From NCBI GenBank assembly GCA_017165825.1, contig CM029367.1, positions 11,175,183 through 11,239,182 of the forward strand: a stretch of 64,000 nucleotides of DNA, read 5' to 3'. A model generated the notes under the pieces. The model saw only the letters and a list, made by a program, of their open reading frames with translations, was not told where the DNA came from and ran no database searches. This DNA is from Hepsetus odoe. Its lineage: Eukaryota; Chordata; Actinopteri; Characiformes; Hepsetidae. Both the position numbers and the translations under genes were made by a program. This document shows positions 47,991 through 61,700 of the stretch, in pieces; the first letter of the stretch is position 1; each line of letters begins with the position of its first letter.

Positions 47991-49994
47991 TGTTCTGGTA
48001 CTTGCTCTGAGCATTCCTAAGCAATTTAGTCCATTTATTCACCATGGTCTGCTGATAGTCTGCTATGAGTATTCGGCTCATTGTTGCCCTTTACATACAT
48101 TTAGTGTTTTTAGTCTTGAGGGACAATAATTATATTTAAAAAAATCAATAAATCAGGACAAAATGAATAAATACTGATATTTTAATATCAACTGATATTT
48201 TAGTTTACAGTTGGATATGCAGTCTGTGTTCCTATCTAGGACAGTTTCCATTGATGAAAGTGTAAAAATGTTTAAAACTCTTTATATTGGCTATGAGTGT
48301 TTGCCAGTACATTGTGTTTTTCAAAGAGTTGTTACTATCTTGGTTAAGATGAGAGAAAAGCACAGTTTTGGTTTCCGACTGCACTCCAGCATGGATTTGT
48401 TCAGTTCCATCAGCAGCCCCTGAAGTAACTGAACAAAGGAGAGGTTTGGAAATGGTTAGCACACACTATTACACATCATTTCACAATCCGTTATTTATTC
48501 AAATGCTTCTGTTTTCCAGATAAATAAATCCTGCATGGATGAATGGCTTTACGAATTAAAAAAAAAGTCTCTGTGGTGCTGTGCTATTATCTGAGATGTT
48601 TGTTTCCTCAGACTGCTCCCTCATTAGACAAGCAATATGGCTTCTTGCATAATGTTGGAGGATTCCCCATCATGCGCTGTGCTTTCTCTCTTTTAAAAAT
48701 CTGAATTTGTGAGCTTCGCTTGATACAACGGCTCTTAAACGTGACCAGCATTCATGGTCAAATTTCATGCTTTACTGAATTTGTGAAACTTGCGAAAATA
48801 AATAGACAAAATATATTTAATAAATAGTCTACAGGGAAACAACATTCAATTTTAAGCAATTTTGCACTTTCTATTTATTCACTGACTTTAAAATTATTTC
48901 GATTATTTAGATTAGAAAACTAATATTTATAAAAACTTTATAAACTTTAGAACAACGTTTTATGCATTAAATCATGCAGAAAAGTGTATTAATTTTCTCT
49001 TGGAAAACCTTGAAAACCTCCCTTTTGCATGTGCTTGTACATTTCCGGCCCATAATTTCTGCTTCAACAGGAAAGAATAAACACAGTAATGAACAGTTGC
49101 TACGCATCAGATTATGAAAGTGTGCATCTACATAGTTCCCTTGGACGGCCTGTGAATAAAGGCTTGTACTGGATGGTTCATTTGAAAAGGCAAAGTGCTC
49201 CAGAGCATCACCTAACTCGTTACTTCTTTTACAATGATTTAACTCACAGGTTATTACTCAGGATTACTGGGCTAGTGAGGTCGGAGTTTGTAGAATGAGG
49301 TGAGAGACTGCTGACATCCACTGGGTAGGATAAACTCACTGGAGCAAAGATTAACATCATTTCTTTTAATATTTGGTTAAGCTTAATATTATTAATGGCA
49401 TTAGTCCTGCCAGGTAAATATTGAACCACACTCTGGAGTTTCTGTTCATTTTAGCCCACTTTTACACCCACTGTGTACAGAAGCAGAACAGCATGACTCT
49501 TCCGTTCCAGAATGATAACAGTGAAGTGTGTGTGGGGAAAACTAGGACACTTGGGTTGAACAGCAGAATCACCAGACCTCAGTCCTCGCTTTCAATGTGA
49601 AACAGAAGGTTAAATGATGAAACAGACACTCCTTAACTCTGAGTGCTGAAATCTGCAGGTCGTTGAAGGGCGGGCTGAAATAAATAGGACCGCTTGAGAA
49701 ACTTGTCGTGCTCACCTGGTAGGACTGATACTGCTATTATGGGGCAGGGGCACATTTACAAGAGTAAGAAAAGAAATGATGCCTGCTACTAGCTTTTTGT
49801 CCAGTGAGCTCCTCTGAACATTGTGCACATGTGGTGTGAGGAAGTGTGTTCAGGATAAACACTGAGGTGTAAAGGAGCAGAATTCAGATTAGCAGAAATC
49901 ACTCTGCAGCATGTGCTGTGTGATGAGCCTGTAGATACAGCATCGTTATGATTAGATGAGTAGTTGTAGAGTGCAGGTTTAGACCAAGATAAAG

Positions 49995-49997
<3 letters not shown>
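47991..49997. other. Intergenic, pla2g12b to oit3 3' end
   Basis: AT-rich sequence with no gene or clear repeat. The minus-strand oit3 3' UTR must start within it at 50051; no single polyadenylation signal stands out. Confidence 0.5.

Positions 49998-50051
<54 letters not shown>
49998..50051. repeat. (TG)27 array directly after the oit3 stop codon
   Basis: On the minus strand this is (CA)27 and begins at the base after TGA (50054-50052), so it is the first part of the oit3 3' UTR. Confidence 0.95.
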
Positions 50052-50053
<2 letters not shown>

Positions 50054-50210
50054 ACGGGTCTGGCAGTATGAAGATGGGTCCCCCAGTCAGTGTGTGTTTT
50101 TCCTCATGCTTCTCGGCCCAGATTTCTCTTCTGAGACGTCTGCGACAGCCCTGTGTGCAGCGGGACTCCCCCTGCCCACACACCAACACCCTACAGTGCA
50201 GGTACACCTC

Positions 50211-50260
<50 letters not shown>

Positions 50261-53200
50261 TGTATAACTCAGTCAAATACACACACTAAGTATAATTCAA
50301 AAAGTTATGCACACTAAGTATAATAGTATAGTATAGTATAACTAAATCATAAACACCTGTTTACTAAGAAAACTTTCTGATTAGGAGGAGGAAAACGAGG
50401 AATAACTTTTGCAAACCTAAATCTACTTTTTTTTTCTTGCAGTAGGAGGCTTAAGCTTAAACAGCTAGACGGCTAACATTACTGCGAGGAAGCGGAGTGT
50501 CGTGTGTGTTTGTTTGCCTCTACATCAGTAGCTTCACTATTTCTCTTTCACTACAGGGGGTCTACGCAATGATTATAACAGCTGAGTGAATGCTATTGTA
50601 GAAAATGTGTCTTGTATTAAAATAATTATTGAAGGATGCAAATTCAGTCCAACTGCTGAGGCTGATGGATGCAATTCTGTGTAAGTAAATGTTTAAGCTG
50701 GAAGGCCTCTTCAGTGTCTCATCAGACCAAGTGATCTCCATCTCTAACTGCAGCATGTTTAATGGCTGCGTGTGCTCTGTAGTTGCATGATATATATTAA
50801 AGTTTATATTATATTTCAACAATGCACCTAAACACGAATACAGTAACAAAAAAAAGTCTATATGATAAGCTGATATGGTTGGCTAAAGTAACATAGGTTA
50901 TCCTTTATAAAGTGCTCTCCAGCCTCTGCATGCATTTGTGAAATTCAACCAAAAAGCAATTTAAGAGCATTTAAAGAGGTGAAAAAAGTGAAAGTGACTA
51001 TTCCTGTCATTGTGAAACGCAGCACAGCACAACACAACGAAATTCAACCTCTACGTTTCACCCATACACACGTGCAGCAGGGGACAGCTATTGAAAGCGC
51101 CCAAGGAGCAGTGACAGGAACCGTACCTTGCTCAAGGGTACCTCAAGGGAACCCACAATCTTCTGATCCAGGGCCAACTCCCTATCCACTAGGCCACTGC
51201 TGCCCTTGAGTTACTGTAGTATTAATACACACACAGAAAGTCTCCATGGATGGCTATCATGTTTTTACTTACTCTGTTGTCTTTGCCGACAAACTTGAAC
51301 ACAGGGACCTGGTAGTGTTTAGAGAGGTGGTCTTTAGCTGAGAGCTGACGAACTGTTTCATCTGAAATACAGCTGAAAGAAGGAGAACATGTACATACAT
51401 CAGGAAAGTTGTATGAAACCTGCATTAAATGTCACATGAGTTCGCACCGTTAAACTTCCATTATCTCCTCTCAAGAAGTTTAACGACTTTATTATTATGA
51501 ACAGTGAACAAGGAGTAGTTATGACAGTGTCCACTGAGGTGTCCAAATACACTAGATGTCCAAAGATTTGCAGACATCTGCTTATCTAAAATCTCTTTTG
51601 AAATCAAGGCAGTGTAACAGCTCCTACTCTTTGGCAAAGGAATACAGCTGTGTGGATTTGAATCACAAAAGCTTTGGTGAGGTCATGTACTGATGTTGGA
51701 TAGTAAGTTCTAGATCACAGAACTTCATCTCCTGCCAAAATTATTATCCTTCACTCCAGAGAACACACTTTCCACTGCTCCACAGCCCAATGCTAGAGGA
51801 TTTCACACCCCTCTAGCCAACATCTGGCACTGGGCTTGGCAAGCTTAGGCTCATATGTGCCTCTAGAGCATCCCGTTCAGCTGTGTATTAAAACAATAGT
51901 TGCTCCAAAACGTAACCTATGCTGTAAACAAACGTAAAATATGCTGTAAACAAAGAATGCTTTCAGAAATATAAATAATGATTGTTTATTTTTATCAATT
52001 TACAAAATGCAAAGTGAGTGAACAAAAGACAAATCTAAATCAAATCAATATTTGGTGTTACTGCCTTTTGCCTTCAAACCAGCATCAGTTCTTCTAGGTA
52101 CACTTGCACAAAGTCAGGGATTTTGTAGGATTATAGTCGGTGTATGATCAACCAATTTTACCAAACAGGTGCTGATGATCATCAATGTCACACGGAGGTT
52201 GAAACACAGTCATGTTTGGAACAACCAACCAGCCGAGTTCCTTCAAAAACTGTGTGCAAGTGTGCCTAGAAGTATTGATGCAGATTTGAAGGCAAAAGGT
52301 GGTCACACCCTTCGGGGCAGCGGTGGCCTAGTGGTTAAGGAGTTGGCCCCGGCTTGGAAGATTGTAGGTTCGATTCCCTCACCAGTAGGTTGCCCTGAGG
52401 TACCCTTGAGCAAGGTACCGTCCCCATCACTGCTCCCCAGACAGCTTTCATAGGTGCATGGTGTTTGCATGGGTTAAATGCAGAGGTCCAATTTCATTGT
52501 GATTCACTGTGCTGTGACCTCACAATGACAAGAATTTTCACTTTAACAAATTTTCATTTAGATTTCTCTTTTGTTCATTCACTGTATTTTGTTGATTGAT
52601 GAAAATAAATGATGAACACTTCCATTTCTGAAAGCTTTCTTTGATTACAGCATTTTTTCACACCTGCCTAAAACTTTTGCACAGTACTGTATGTTTTGAG
52701 CAGTTATACCGAACACTAGCTGATGACTGACCCATCCTTGATGAGATAGTACTTGAGAGCCTCGTCTGCTTTGGGTCCTGGGGTGGCGAAGCAGCTCTCC
52801 ACCAGTGCAGACAGGCCGTCCACGTGTTCCCGCGGCTCTACGCCAAAGTAGAGGGCATCTCGCAGACGTAGCTGTGGAGGCTGCTGGTAGGGCTCAGAGA
52901 ACTCAGCACTGCGGAAGAGCTCGAGAGAGAAAGGAAACACACCCTGACTGTGGCCAGACAGCTCCAGCGCACCACTGCGAGCACTGGGCACGAAGCCGTC
53001 CGAAACCTCATAATGACCTGGGAACTCACAGGTCACCGGCAGCAGCAGCTTACTGGTACGCACAATCAGATCTCCAGTACTGCCTGGGCTGGACCTGGGC
53101 AAACCAGTCACCAAATTAGTGCTCACGATTTTATCATCAATCACCTGCAGAGAGAGAGAGAGAGAGAAATAATTAAATTGATTGATTGAATGAATCAATC

Positions 53201-55761
53201 ATTCCATCCATTTCCAAGTTTCTCCTCAGTTTTAATCATTTCCAGTTCATCCTGGAAGGGTGAAGGCCAGTATGTTATTGCTGCTTCATCACTGAACAGT
53301 TCTCCATGCTTGGAGAACATTAACTGCCAATTCTGTTATGTCAGCAAACCAACTCCTCCCTCGCTTGCACTGATCTGAGTGATGGGGAAGAGAGAAGGCC
53401 ATCCTATTCTCAGAGAGAGAGAGAGCGAGGTCAATGACGCCCACCAATGAGGGGGTCATGACTGTTTTTCTGAATTTTAATACTGAAGTGGTCTTTATGT
53501 CTAGTGAAAAGTTCAGGTAATGCTGACATCACTGGCTACAGCTACTACTAGGGCTTAAACCATTTCATGTGGTGAGTGTTCTCCAGTTTCTGCTACATCT
53601 CTCTCAGTTTTTGGAATTACAATACACATTATTGTGAATAGCAGTTCCCTCCTTCAAGTAGTGCTGTTCTTACTGGTATAATGTAATATTAATCCACTGC
53701 GATGCTTCTTGTAATTTACAGCTACATTTTCCATCTCAGGTTTTCAGTTTCAGCTGTATATATGCAGAGCAATATATGTTATAAATACTGTGAAGCTTTG
53801 GCGCACACAACAAATGAGGATTTTTCAGCAGCTGTCCATGGGCAAATCTCAACACAACAGCAGCTTTGTATCCCACTTATGTCTTCATGCTAAATCCAGC
53901 TGGCTTGATTTATAGTAAGGCAGGCCATGTAGAGTTCAAGCAGCTATCCCATTCATATTTCATCCACTGATCTGTCTCCTCCAATTCAATTTCTGCCTGA
54001 AATGCAGACACGTTAAAAAAGCTCATTATGCAGCATGATTCATCCAGACTGCCTTCACGTTACATGCCTATTTGCTTTTTTTTTTCTGGGTTGGGTCTAG
54101 ATTTTGCTGAAGAATGAGAACAAACCTGCACCCTGAAATGACCCATTTTAGGATCATTTACTGAAAGTGGCTCATGTCTAATCTGAAAAGATAAAATCGG
54201 TGTGTCTCCTCCGCTCTGGAAAGCTCAGATCTGTTTCTTATTGAGGCAAAACTTTCTTCCTTTTGAGGAGGATCCGCATTTTATAGGACACCCGTTAAAG
54301 GAATCTTTAAAGAAGCTTGTACACCAGTTCCACTGATGACTTCTTTCTAATTCAGCTAAAGGATATAAAATTATAGAATGATTTTCTATAGCAGAAATAA
54401 ATAAACAACAAACAATCAGTTTTTTCACGGAGGCTCTATAGTGTCCTAATATTCAAACAATCCTTCAGTTTGGTTTGTTTTTAAAGTTATGATCACAACC
54501 GTTGATGCAGCCTCCACAGGCTCGGGATAGCTTTACTGTGACCGTAAAATAATTGAAAGAAATATATTCTACTAAAGTGAAAGTGACTATTCTTGTCATT
54601 GTGAGAACACAGCACACAGTGAACCATGAAATGAAACTGGACCTCTGCATCTAGCCCATGCAAACAAACACAAAACGTGCAGCAGGGAGGAGCTATGAAA
54701 GCACCCGGGGAGCAGTGACGGGGAGGGTACCTTGCTCAAGGGTACCTCAGGGCAACCTACTGGTAAGGGGTTTGAACTTACAATCTTCCGACCCTGTGGC
54801 CGACTCCCTAAACACTAGGCCACCGCTGCCCTACTAAATTATAGTTACATTTTTAAAAAATTTTAAACTTTTCATGTTATTACAAAATAATGTATGCTTA
54901 TCTTAAGGTGGAACATGTGTTTTTCATTAAGGATTTTAAGTGAAAGTGACTACTCTTGTCATTGTGAAACACAGCACAGCACACAGTGAATCACAATGAA
55001 ATTGCACCTCTACATTTTACCCATACACACACATGTGCAGCAGGGGGCAGCTTTTGAAAGACGGTACCTTGCTCAAGGGTACCTCAGGGAAACCTACTGA
55101 TAAGGGATTTGAAACCACGATCTTCCAATCTGGTGGCCAACTCCCTAACCACTAGGCCACCGCTGCCCCCATTTTATAACATACCATAAATTTCCCCTCA
55201 GCACATCAGCTATTTCTTCCAGATGGAGTGAGAGCAGAGTGATCAGGATGTGTATCTGTGGTGTAATGTGTCAGTGTTGTGTATCACGTTGTCCTTCACA
55301 ACATTACGTTTTATGTAATATTCCTCTCCTATCCATATCATGAACCTAAAAATGTAAACAGAAAAAAGGTAAATCATTTTGCATGACTTTACTCTGTATG
55401 TGCTGCTTAAAATTTTTTGAAACTGAAAATATCTTCCTGCATCTGTGCCTGGGACCAGTTAGTGTGGTTTTATTTGCTGGTAGAGTCAGTACTCATGCCT
55501 GCAGCGTAAGGAGTTCCTAAGTAGGTCTCCTACTCAGAGCATGTTCCATGACAAATGATGGTGATTAGTGTTTGGTGCATTTCTCCTCAGTGGGCCTCAC
55601 CTTCACCACTGTACCACAGGTCTTCAGGCTGAAGCGCAGGTTGATGTGAGTGCCGTTGGAGACTCCTCTGCATGAAGAGTTAGACAGGAATAGCTCCAGC
55701 CCACCCACAAGGTCTTTGGGAACAGAAACCTCAATAGAGCTTGGGTCACACTGAACAGGCA
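50052..55761 (-). CDS. oit3: oit3 ZP-domain exons
   Basis: Four exons (55601-55761, 52732-53144, 51273-51372, 50052-50210) encode the ZP-N and ZP-C halves. Visible: VQCDPSSIEVSVPKDLVGG, SLKTCGTVVK, PVTCEFPGHYEV, LVESCFATPGPKADE, VFKFVGKD, VYLHCRVLVCGQGESRCTQG. The final residues read TGGPIFILPDP. No consensus transmembrane region follows. Confidence 0.95.
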
Positions 55762-58700
55762 CTGCAGGAAATATCCACACACTGCTGTCAGGACTTCTGT
55801 TCCGCATGTAGCGCATACTGAACCATGTAAAAGACTAAGGATGCCAGAATCATCAGTGTCAGGTTTTCACACTTCAGCCATTTCAAGGATTAGTTCAGGT
55901 CTATTTTATTCATAATTTGGTTATTGATGTTTTTTCAATTAATCATTGCTGCCCAGATATATGTTTTTTAGCCTTTTCTTCAATGTAAAGGCCTATTGCA
56001 TAATATATTGCCCATACTGCTAAAAAAGAACTAATAATAGGTAATACTAATAAGTATAGTATGCCTTTCTAGGCTTTATCCTGACACGCTCGCCATCATC
56101 AGAAGTCATTCTGACCTTTAAATAAAATGATAAATAAATATTATAAATAAAGGTCATTTTGACCTTTAAATAAAATGATAAATAAATAAGCACTTTACAG
56201 CACTTTAAAATACAGAAATATGCTTAAAATATGCTCCATTTAAAATATGCTGCCGCTGTCACTGTAGGAAAGCCCTGCTTTTCCTTGATTGTCTTACAAT
56301 GTCAATCATGAATTTAAAAAAATAAATAAAATGAATAATAAAAAAAAATCATGAAACAAACACACTTGAATTACGAGCATGATCTAATCATAAAGGCAGG
56401 TTATGCATTATGCATGGTTTTGATGTGAAATGGGTTTTTTTTAAAGGAATGGATCAACTCTCTTTAAACTGGTGGGGTTGGAGCCAAAGGTTGCTTTCCA
56501 GGAAACACCAGTAAAGCAAATTGATTTGCCTGAAATTTAAACGCAACATTGATAATACTGTGTTCATTCTGGAAAAAAAAAAAATTACTTTTGCTTCAAA
56601 CGAATGTACACATGCTCCTACACGTTTACAAAAAAAAAAAAAAAAGCTGAGAATTCATAAAATAAAAGTAGCATTTTCACCATCATTAGGAACTTTTTTG
56701 GCCACAAGATAAAGCCATTCATATCTAACAGATAAATATAATTTTTTAAATAAGTGAATCAATGGTGTTTTTTCAGAAGATTAAGGTCAGATGTATTCAT
56801 GATGTGGAAATGATGAACAGATGGGAGTGATGTTCAGTGGAGTGCAGCTCACCCTGACAGGTGCGCTTGTCCTCGCCCAGCGTCAGGCCTCTGGGGCAGT
56901 GGCAGTAATACGAGTCATGCTCCTCGGAGCAGCTGTGGCTACACCCTCCATTCATACTGTGGCAGCTTGCGATGTCTGCACAGAGCAGAACACACCACAT
57001 TTAACCACTCTCAGCCCAACTCTTAGTGCTGACTTTGGACAAATAACAACAAAAGTTAAATGTAGTTTCAAAGCAGAGCAAATGTACATACTTCTCACAT
57101 CACCCTAACTACAGCTGGTTAGATGTTTGGTATCTGAGGTTTGACGTTTGAGTTTTATCTTCTGAATAAGTAATGAAAGCTTCTCACACACCATTTAGCA
57201 GCACAGAAACTGCAGGCCTGATGTAATTCCAGGTAGAAATTCTCAGGCATCATAAACTGTTAACTGGCTTATCTTTCATTATGTAGTAGCTACATTAGCC
57301 TCATAGTTCTGGTGCAAAACTAAAATTCAAACATGACATCATGTCTCGCTCGAAGGTGCAGATTTCTTGCCCAAGTGTTCATTTAAGATCATTTGCACTG
57401 CATCTCACTGTTGCAGATCCGGCCATCTGGGTCCAGCACTCGGCCCGGGCTGCACTCACACCTCCAGGAGCCCTTGGTGTTCACGCACACTTCAGCACAG
57501 CCGCCGTTGCCTTTCTCACACTCGTTCACATCTTTCCAACATCACACCACAGAAAGAGCAGAAAGGCAGTGGGTCAATAGAGCGAAAATTTTGAAGAGAG
57601 AGAGCGAAACAATGAAATGACACCGAGTGTAAATAGGAAACGTATTGAACAAGAATAAAAGGAGGTCGGATTGAAGAGAAATGAAAAAAGCACTTAATAG
57701 CAAGACCAAAATAAGTGATAAGATAGGCAGTAATAAAATAATGACAATATTTTAAAAATGAATTATTCACGTTCCCACTGAGAAGAGAGCCAGTGCATAA
57801 TGTTTCTGTTCTCTTTCTGAATATGTAATGCCCCCCTTTTAATGCTTTTTCGTGGTTTTATCTGCTATTGTCAGTAAATGGACAATTGTTTCTTCATGGA
57901 CCTCTGTGTGGTTTAAGTAAACAAAGATTAAACTCAAAGTAAGCTTGACTTAAAGTATGCTCTAGCAGCATCATACTTGGTGTCTTGAATTTGTTTCTGA
58001 TTACATCCAGTTTGGTGCCTGCCACTGGCTTCGGGGCAGCAGGGGGGATCTGATGTGTTTCTTAAGACATCTTTTAAACCTTAAATCAAAACCTGCCTGC
58101 CTTCTTTATTTATACATGGTTTTGTCTTTTCACCCTAAGCCCACCACTAAGATTTTACCTTGGACCCAAAATTGAGTGTTGCATTTGCTCTTTTTTCATT
58201 AATGATCATGCTTATGTGCCCCTGGTGGCTGAAGACCCTAAACCCATTAAGGTTAATTGTGCTGTTGGAGGGTCATCTATGAAATAATACATTTCTAGCT
58301 GTCAGTAAACGGCTTTTCACACAATTTTCTGTAAGTGTGTGTAGTTCACCCACCCAGCCCAAAGCTTACCAAGGCAAGTCTGGGCATCTGGCCCCAGCAT
58401 GGTCCCAGCAGGGCAGTGACATACTGGTTCTGGGGGACAGTCAGGACCAGTGCATTCCACCTCGTCACAGATATCGTAGAAATCTTTACATATGCACACA
58501 AGCACAGTATTCACATTTAGGCTACATCAGATCCGGACTTCAAATCAGTACTGATGGGCCATTGAGCAGGTAGACTGAAAGACTTACGTCCACAGTATAC
58601 ATGGAAGCATACAGCGGGTCGTGGCAGACGGTACACGTAGTAGCCTTTGGCACAGGCCTTCACTTCCACTGTCCCTTGCCAGTGGCAGCAGTCGTCATTG

Positions 58701-61700
58701 AAGCTGGCACATGTGGCCAACGTGACAATCCCGTCAGCTGGTTGTGGGTGGCTACCATTCATCCAGATGGGTGCATGGGTTCCACAGTGGTTCTCCTCGA
58801 TGCAGAAAGTGGGCATGGCATCCCCTGCCATGCCAGTGAAGCGGTACCACTCACCAGCCACGTGGCGGTCACACAGGGGGACGCCTGCTGAGTTGTTGAC
58901 GTGATACTCAGTGTTTCTCCAGGGCTCATTCAGACTTATGTAGGCTGAGCATGGATCTGGATGTGGGCAAGAAAAGGAGAAGAGTTACGATAAAAGATGA
59001 AGAAGGTGGAGGAGTAATAAGGTAATAGTAAACTTCAGTGGGTACCAGTCCTGTTTCTGGAGTGCACCTTTCCTGAAAACCTCATAGCAGTACACGTCCG
59101 CCAGCTCTATGGTAAATGCAGCCCAAATTCTTACCATTTTCTGAGGATGTTACACACCTTTCTGTTGTACAAAGTTCTTTATGCATGGATTTGACCTCTG
59201 AATTTTCAAGAGAAATATTTTTTATTTGCCACGAAATACTATACTTTAAAAAGTGGCTGTCTAAAAACTCGATTGTTGGAACTGGTAGGAGAGTGTAAAC
59301 TGAACTTCAGCTTTGAATGAGTTGAAAAGTTTTAGCTTGGAGGATATCATTGGAAATCAGCTGATGTTTAGGCTGCCACACTACATCATGCACTCCAGTG
59401 TATTGGTTGACAGCTCATTATACTTCACTTCAGCACTTCAGTATCTCTCCTTCCCATTTCACACACCAGCTTCTTTCAGAAAACCATTGTGCACTCTTTA
59501 TATATATCGGCCTAGTTTGTGCACATTTCTTTTACAACTGTTATTACTGCTATTAACTGATGATGCATATAACTGTTAATACTACTGTGTTTTATCAGAC
59601 ACCTGAATAGGTACATTTCTGCATTATTTATAACATGCCTCTTCTTTGTTTATTCACTGATTATTTATCATTTATGTACATTGTGTGTATATTGTCTGTT
59701 GGACTAGAGAGTCACCAACAGCCAGAATCAAATTCCCGTGTGTAACATACTTGTCAATAAATATGGTTGTGATTGATTTTTTGGAAGACAGTGTGTAAAA
59801 GGCAGCAGAATGGGACCCACTGAAGACCTCAGTGATTTTCAATACTGGGCATGAACTCTAGGATCTGTTGTTTTCATACGGCTAATAAATTAAAATTAGT
59901 TTTAGTATTGTGCACATGCTTTCAGCCATCCTCCAAAAGTCCAAAGCACTAGATTCTTGAGCTTCTAAAAGGGATTCTGAATGACTCCTCATTAGGACTG
60001 CGCCACCAGACAGAAAGGGATTATTGGCCCATGAATGAGCTTGGAAAAAAAGGTTTTGTCTTGTTAAGTCAGATTTGTCAATGTAGGATTCTTTTCACCT
60101 CATTCTGCAGAGCAGATTTCGGAGACAGGCTCCATTCTCAAAGTGAACAAACGGGACTTGCCAGTCAATACCCCCTCCCATCTCTCTACAAACTAATTAG
60201 GAAGGCACAGGGAAGCTGCTGCATGCTGCAGGAATGGCCATGAAGAATGGTGCTGAATTGAACTGGACTGAGCAGTAGTCACAGCATGTCAATGGGAAAT
60301 AAGTTATAAAGGACTGATCCTTTTATCAATAAAAAGAGCTTCTATAGCTTCTGTTTTCTATAATAAAAAAGATTTCATTATAAAAAGAGTTTTCACAGAC
60401 TCTCCAGTGTCCACAGACTAATGCAGTAAACACAAAATCCATCTCCATGATATTCCTCAGTGGAAAAATTCAAAAATAGGCCTTCTCATCAACACTTGCC
60501 AATAAATATACAACCGTTCTTTCAACACTGCAGAAGGGTCTGTTTCTTTAGGATCTTCAGCTGATTCATGAAGTGCTATAGAGGTGAAGGATCAATGGCG
60601 CTGCAGGTCAAGGTAAAATGTAAACAGCAACTTCCCAAATGTCAACAAAGCTCATTTTATCTCCTCCCTCACCATCTGCTGCGTAGGCTCATTCAGGCAG
60701 TCAAAACCTCCCTTTTTCCATTTGTACCAATAGAGATGCTGAAATCTCAATTATGCTCATTTCTGCTCACATCCCTCTGGGACTGTGGAGTATTTTTAGC
60801 CTTGAACACCATTGAACATTTACATTTTTGCTGTAAATTAACTACAGGCATCTGAACCTTAACCTGAAGTTAAAACAGCTACATTAGCATATTTTCACAT
60901 GAAGCGTTTCAGTAAAGCTACCACACTTGCATTTGCGGCATTTGGCAGACGCTCTTATCCAGAGCGACTTCCATGTCCTAATTACTGGAGCAACTCAGGG
61001 TTATGGGTCTTGCTCAGGGACCCAGTGCTGGAAGTGGGATTCAAACCTGGGACCTCTTGATCCAGAGGTCCATAGGCAAGTACCCTACCACTAGATCACC
61101 GACACCACCACTTTATCATCTAAGAAAGACAGTTACCAGTCTAGCATTCCCACTGCTAAGGCTGCTGGAGTGTTTTGAATGATCCACACATTTACCTAAT
61201 TCACTATTCACTGCACAGTATAGGTTTGCCACACAGTGATTGAAAAATTGTATTGTATGGCGGAAAGATTTAGTGCTGAAAATTACAGTACTTCAACATG
61301 ACGTAAACACACTTCACAGGATGATGCACTCTTTCTGTAATAGAGATAACCTACAGCGATGATTTCTTTCACTGAAATCACTGGGCGATTGTGATAAACA
61401 GAACTATCACCTCCGAATTAACCTGTCATGTTCCCCAGTATGCACAGCACCAGAGATCCTTTCAACTGTGCAGTCTTGGATTAGACACTGGTGGCGCAGG
61501 TCAAGTTCAGGTCATGCAAACTACATTTGCTAAAGGTCGTGTTCCGTAATAATCCATCTTTATCCACTGTAGCCTATACATATTCACAGACCCCCAGCAC
61601 AGAACACAGGAACTGTGAGTGCACATAGACACACACATGCAAATACACACTTCAAAGACTGGTATACACACGCAACCATGTTCATCTCGGTGACTTCCAT

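Noticed and set aside
58601..58904. Plus-strand open frames over the oit3 D8C exon
   Set aside because: Shadows of the real minus-strand exon, with no family resemblance.
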